Positions 62,693 to 64,000 of a stretch of DNA of 64,000 nt are shown here, in pieces. Under the pieces are notes generated by a model. It worked only from the letters and a program-made list of their open reading frames with translations, did not search any database and had not been told where the DNA came from. Source of the stretch: Palsa-504 sp963808615. Lineage in GTDB: Bacteria > Actinomycetota > Actinomycetes > Streptosporangiales > Streptosporangiaceae. Location: assembly GCA_963808615.1 (NCBI GenBank), contig CAWEGV010000011.1:1110133-1174132 (forward strand), given 5' to 3'. A program made the translations under genes and the position numbers. Position 1 is the first letter of the stretch. Each line of letters opens with the position of its first letter.

Positions 62693-63800
62693 GTGCGGCG
62701 TAACGTCGCCTCGTGCTGGTCAACGGCTTCCTGCCGTTCGAGTTCGGCACCATCTGCGAGGTCTTCGGCGTCGACCGGTCCGACGACGGGTTGCCGCGCT
62801 ACGACTTCGCCGTGGTGGCGGGGAGGCCGGCTCCGTTGCACGCTCTCGACTTCACCATCCAGCCCTCCTCCGGCCTGGACCGCCTGGCCGAAGCGGATCT
62901 GATCGCGCTGCCCGCGGTCAGCGAGGAGCGCCTCCGCCCGGGTGCGGCTCTCCGGTTCTCCGAGGACCTGCTCGATGCGCTGCGCCGGGCCGTCGAGCGC
63001 GGCGGGCGGCTGCTGAGCGTGTGCAGCGGGGCCTTCATCCTCGGCGAGGCGGGCCTGCTGGATGGCCGCCGCTGCACCACTCACTGGCGGCACGCGGCCG
63101 AACTGGCCCGCCGGTATCCCGAAGCCAAGGTCGATCCCGACGTCCTGTACGTCGATGACGATCCGGTGATGACCAGCGCCGGCACGGCGGCTGGCATCGA
63201 CGCCTGTCTGTACCTGGTCCGGAAGGAGCAGGGCTCGCGGGTGGCCAACGGCATCGCGCGGCGCATGGTGGTACCGCCGCACCGTGACGGCGGCCAAGCC
63301 CAGTACGTGGTGCAGCCCGTCGCGCCCTCCTGCGACGGGTCCCTGCGGGATCTGCTGAAATGGCTGAGCTCCCACCTGGACCAGGCCCTCACCGTGCGGC
63401 AACTGGCCGCCCGGGCCAGCATGTCCGAACGGACCTGCCCGGCGTTTCGTACAGGACACCGGGACCACCCCGCAGCGCTGGCTGATCGGCCAGCGCATCC
63501 TGCTCGCCCAGCAGCTCCTCGAGGAGACCGACGAGACCGTCGATGCCATTGCGGAACGGGTCGGCTTCGGCAACGCGATCGCCCTGCGGCACCATTTCCG
63601 CGCCTGGCGTGGCACCACCCCGAACGCCTACCGTCGCCTGTTCCGCGGCGACCCCCCCAGCTCGCCCAGCTGGACCCCGCCGTTCGCCGCTCCTGTCCCT
63701 CCCGCCACCCGGCCGCCGCGCCCTTTGCCTGCTCGATGTGCCAGCGTCGCGGGCGGCAGTGGCGGGAAGCTGAGCCGCCAGGAGCCGGGCGCGTTCGGGA
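62693..63800 (+). pseudogene. GlxA-type AraC regulator, two frameshifts
   Basis: The DJ-1/PfpI-like sensor domain is well preserved: LVNGFLPFEFGTICEVFGVD, SEERLRPGAALRF, LLSVCSGAFILGEAGLLDGR with the nucleophile-elbow CSGAF, and VLYVDDDPVMTSAGTAAGID. The likely original start GTG 62693 (VRRNVAS) is out of frame by one lost base at about 62711, so translation would begin at GTG 62713. After MSERT at about 63427 two bases are lost. The HTH part (ARRFVQDTGTTPQRWLIGQR, AIAERVGFGNAIALRHHFRA) continues in another frame. DNA binding would be abolished. The exact 3' end is unclear. Confidence 0.75.
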
Positions 63801-64000
63801 CCGAAAATACGGTCAGCGAGACCGGCCGGCGATGTCATCGAAGCGGGTTTCGGGCGTCTGGACGGTGCGGCGGGTGGTCGGAGCAGGTGGCGGCGTTCCT
63901 GGGTGGCCGGGTCATCCGGGCACCGGGTGGTAGGTGATCGTCCCGCCGGGGTTGTCGTAGGTGGTGCCGTCCATCAGCGGCGAAAGCGCGTGCGGTCAGG
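63801..64000. other. Window end; no confident gene
   Basis: A minus-strand frame from ATG 63838 (MTSPAGLADRIFGPERARLL) looks coding for about 30 residues opposite the AraC gene end. A 20-residue minus-strand frame ends at about 63930 (MDGTTYDNPGGTITYHPVPG). Either may belong to genes beyond or eroded by this boundary, and neither can be identified. Confidence 0.3.

Overview
The window is high-GC DNA with many GTG starts, strong GC bias at third codon positions and actinobacterial gene families: an F420-type DDN nitroreductase, AfsR-like NB-ARC/TPR proteins, GlxA-type and XRE/MmyB-type regulators and DUF899 proteins. It is almost certainly an Actinomycetota (actinomycete) chromosome. The order cannot be fixed from the sequence.

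Much of the window is a decayed accessory region. Intact genes alternate with truncated, fused or frameshifted remnants and pieces of mobile elements. Positions 1-3,000 hold an integrase-core transposase remnant, a SET-domain remnant, a possible phage-type fragment and two pieces of tyrosine recombinase. Positions 3,000-13,300 hold a VOC protein, a tandem-hotdog thioesterase beside a CoA-transferase/GNAT fusion, an IS256 remnant abutting an IS110 remnant, a GNAT acetyltransferase and small hypotheticals. Positions 13,600-22,000 hold an intact IS110 transposase, a methyltransferase, a 5'-truncated group II intron, a secreted beta-propeller protein and a third, internally deleted IS110. Positions 22,500-25,000 hold a PQQ-repeat lipoprotein and a frameshifted DinB-like gene.

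The 33-kb interval 25,590-58,584 is bounded by 362-364-bp direct repeats. The right copy contains an intact tRNA-Gly(TCC) and the left copy ends in its 3' 46 nt, as an attachment site would. Inside are an SRPBCC-ArsR-DUF899 operon followed by further DUF899 genes and a short-chain dehydrogenase, a flavin-nucleotide-binding protein, an epimerase, a DDN nitroreductase, a PAP2-phosphatase/kinase fusion, and broken metal-transport genes (MntP, Nramp, CorA). There is also a large DUF4062/NB-ARC/TPR STAND protein, two broken SDR genes, an XRE regulator fused by deletion to half an alcohol dehydrogenase, and an N-terminally truncated AfsR-like protein at the right edge. No integrase gene was recognised inside.

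Right of the tRNA (59,100-62,500) the DNA looks like normal chromosome: a complete 6-phosphogluconate dehydrogenase with a terminator, a bicupin overlapping an SDR gene by 4 bp, and tRNA-Pro(TGG). A frameshifted GlxA-type AraC regulator follows.

Many breaks are single-base indels in G or C runs, so sequencing error must be separated from true decay. The large deletions, fusions and truncated insertion sequences cannot be explained that way. All functional statements rest on reading motifs; no database search was run.
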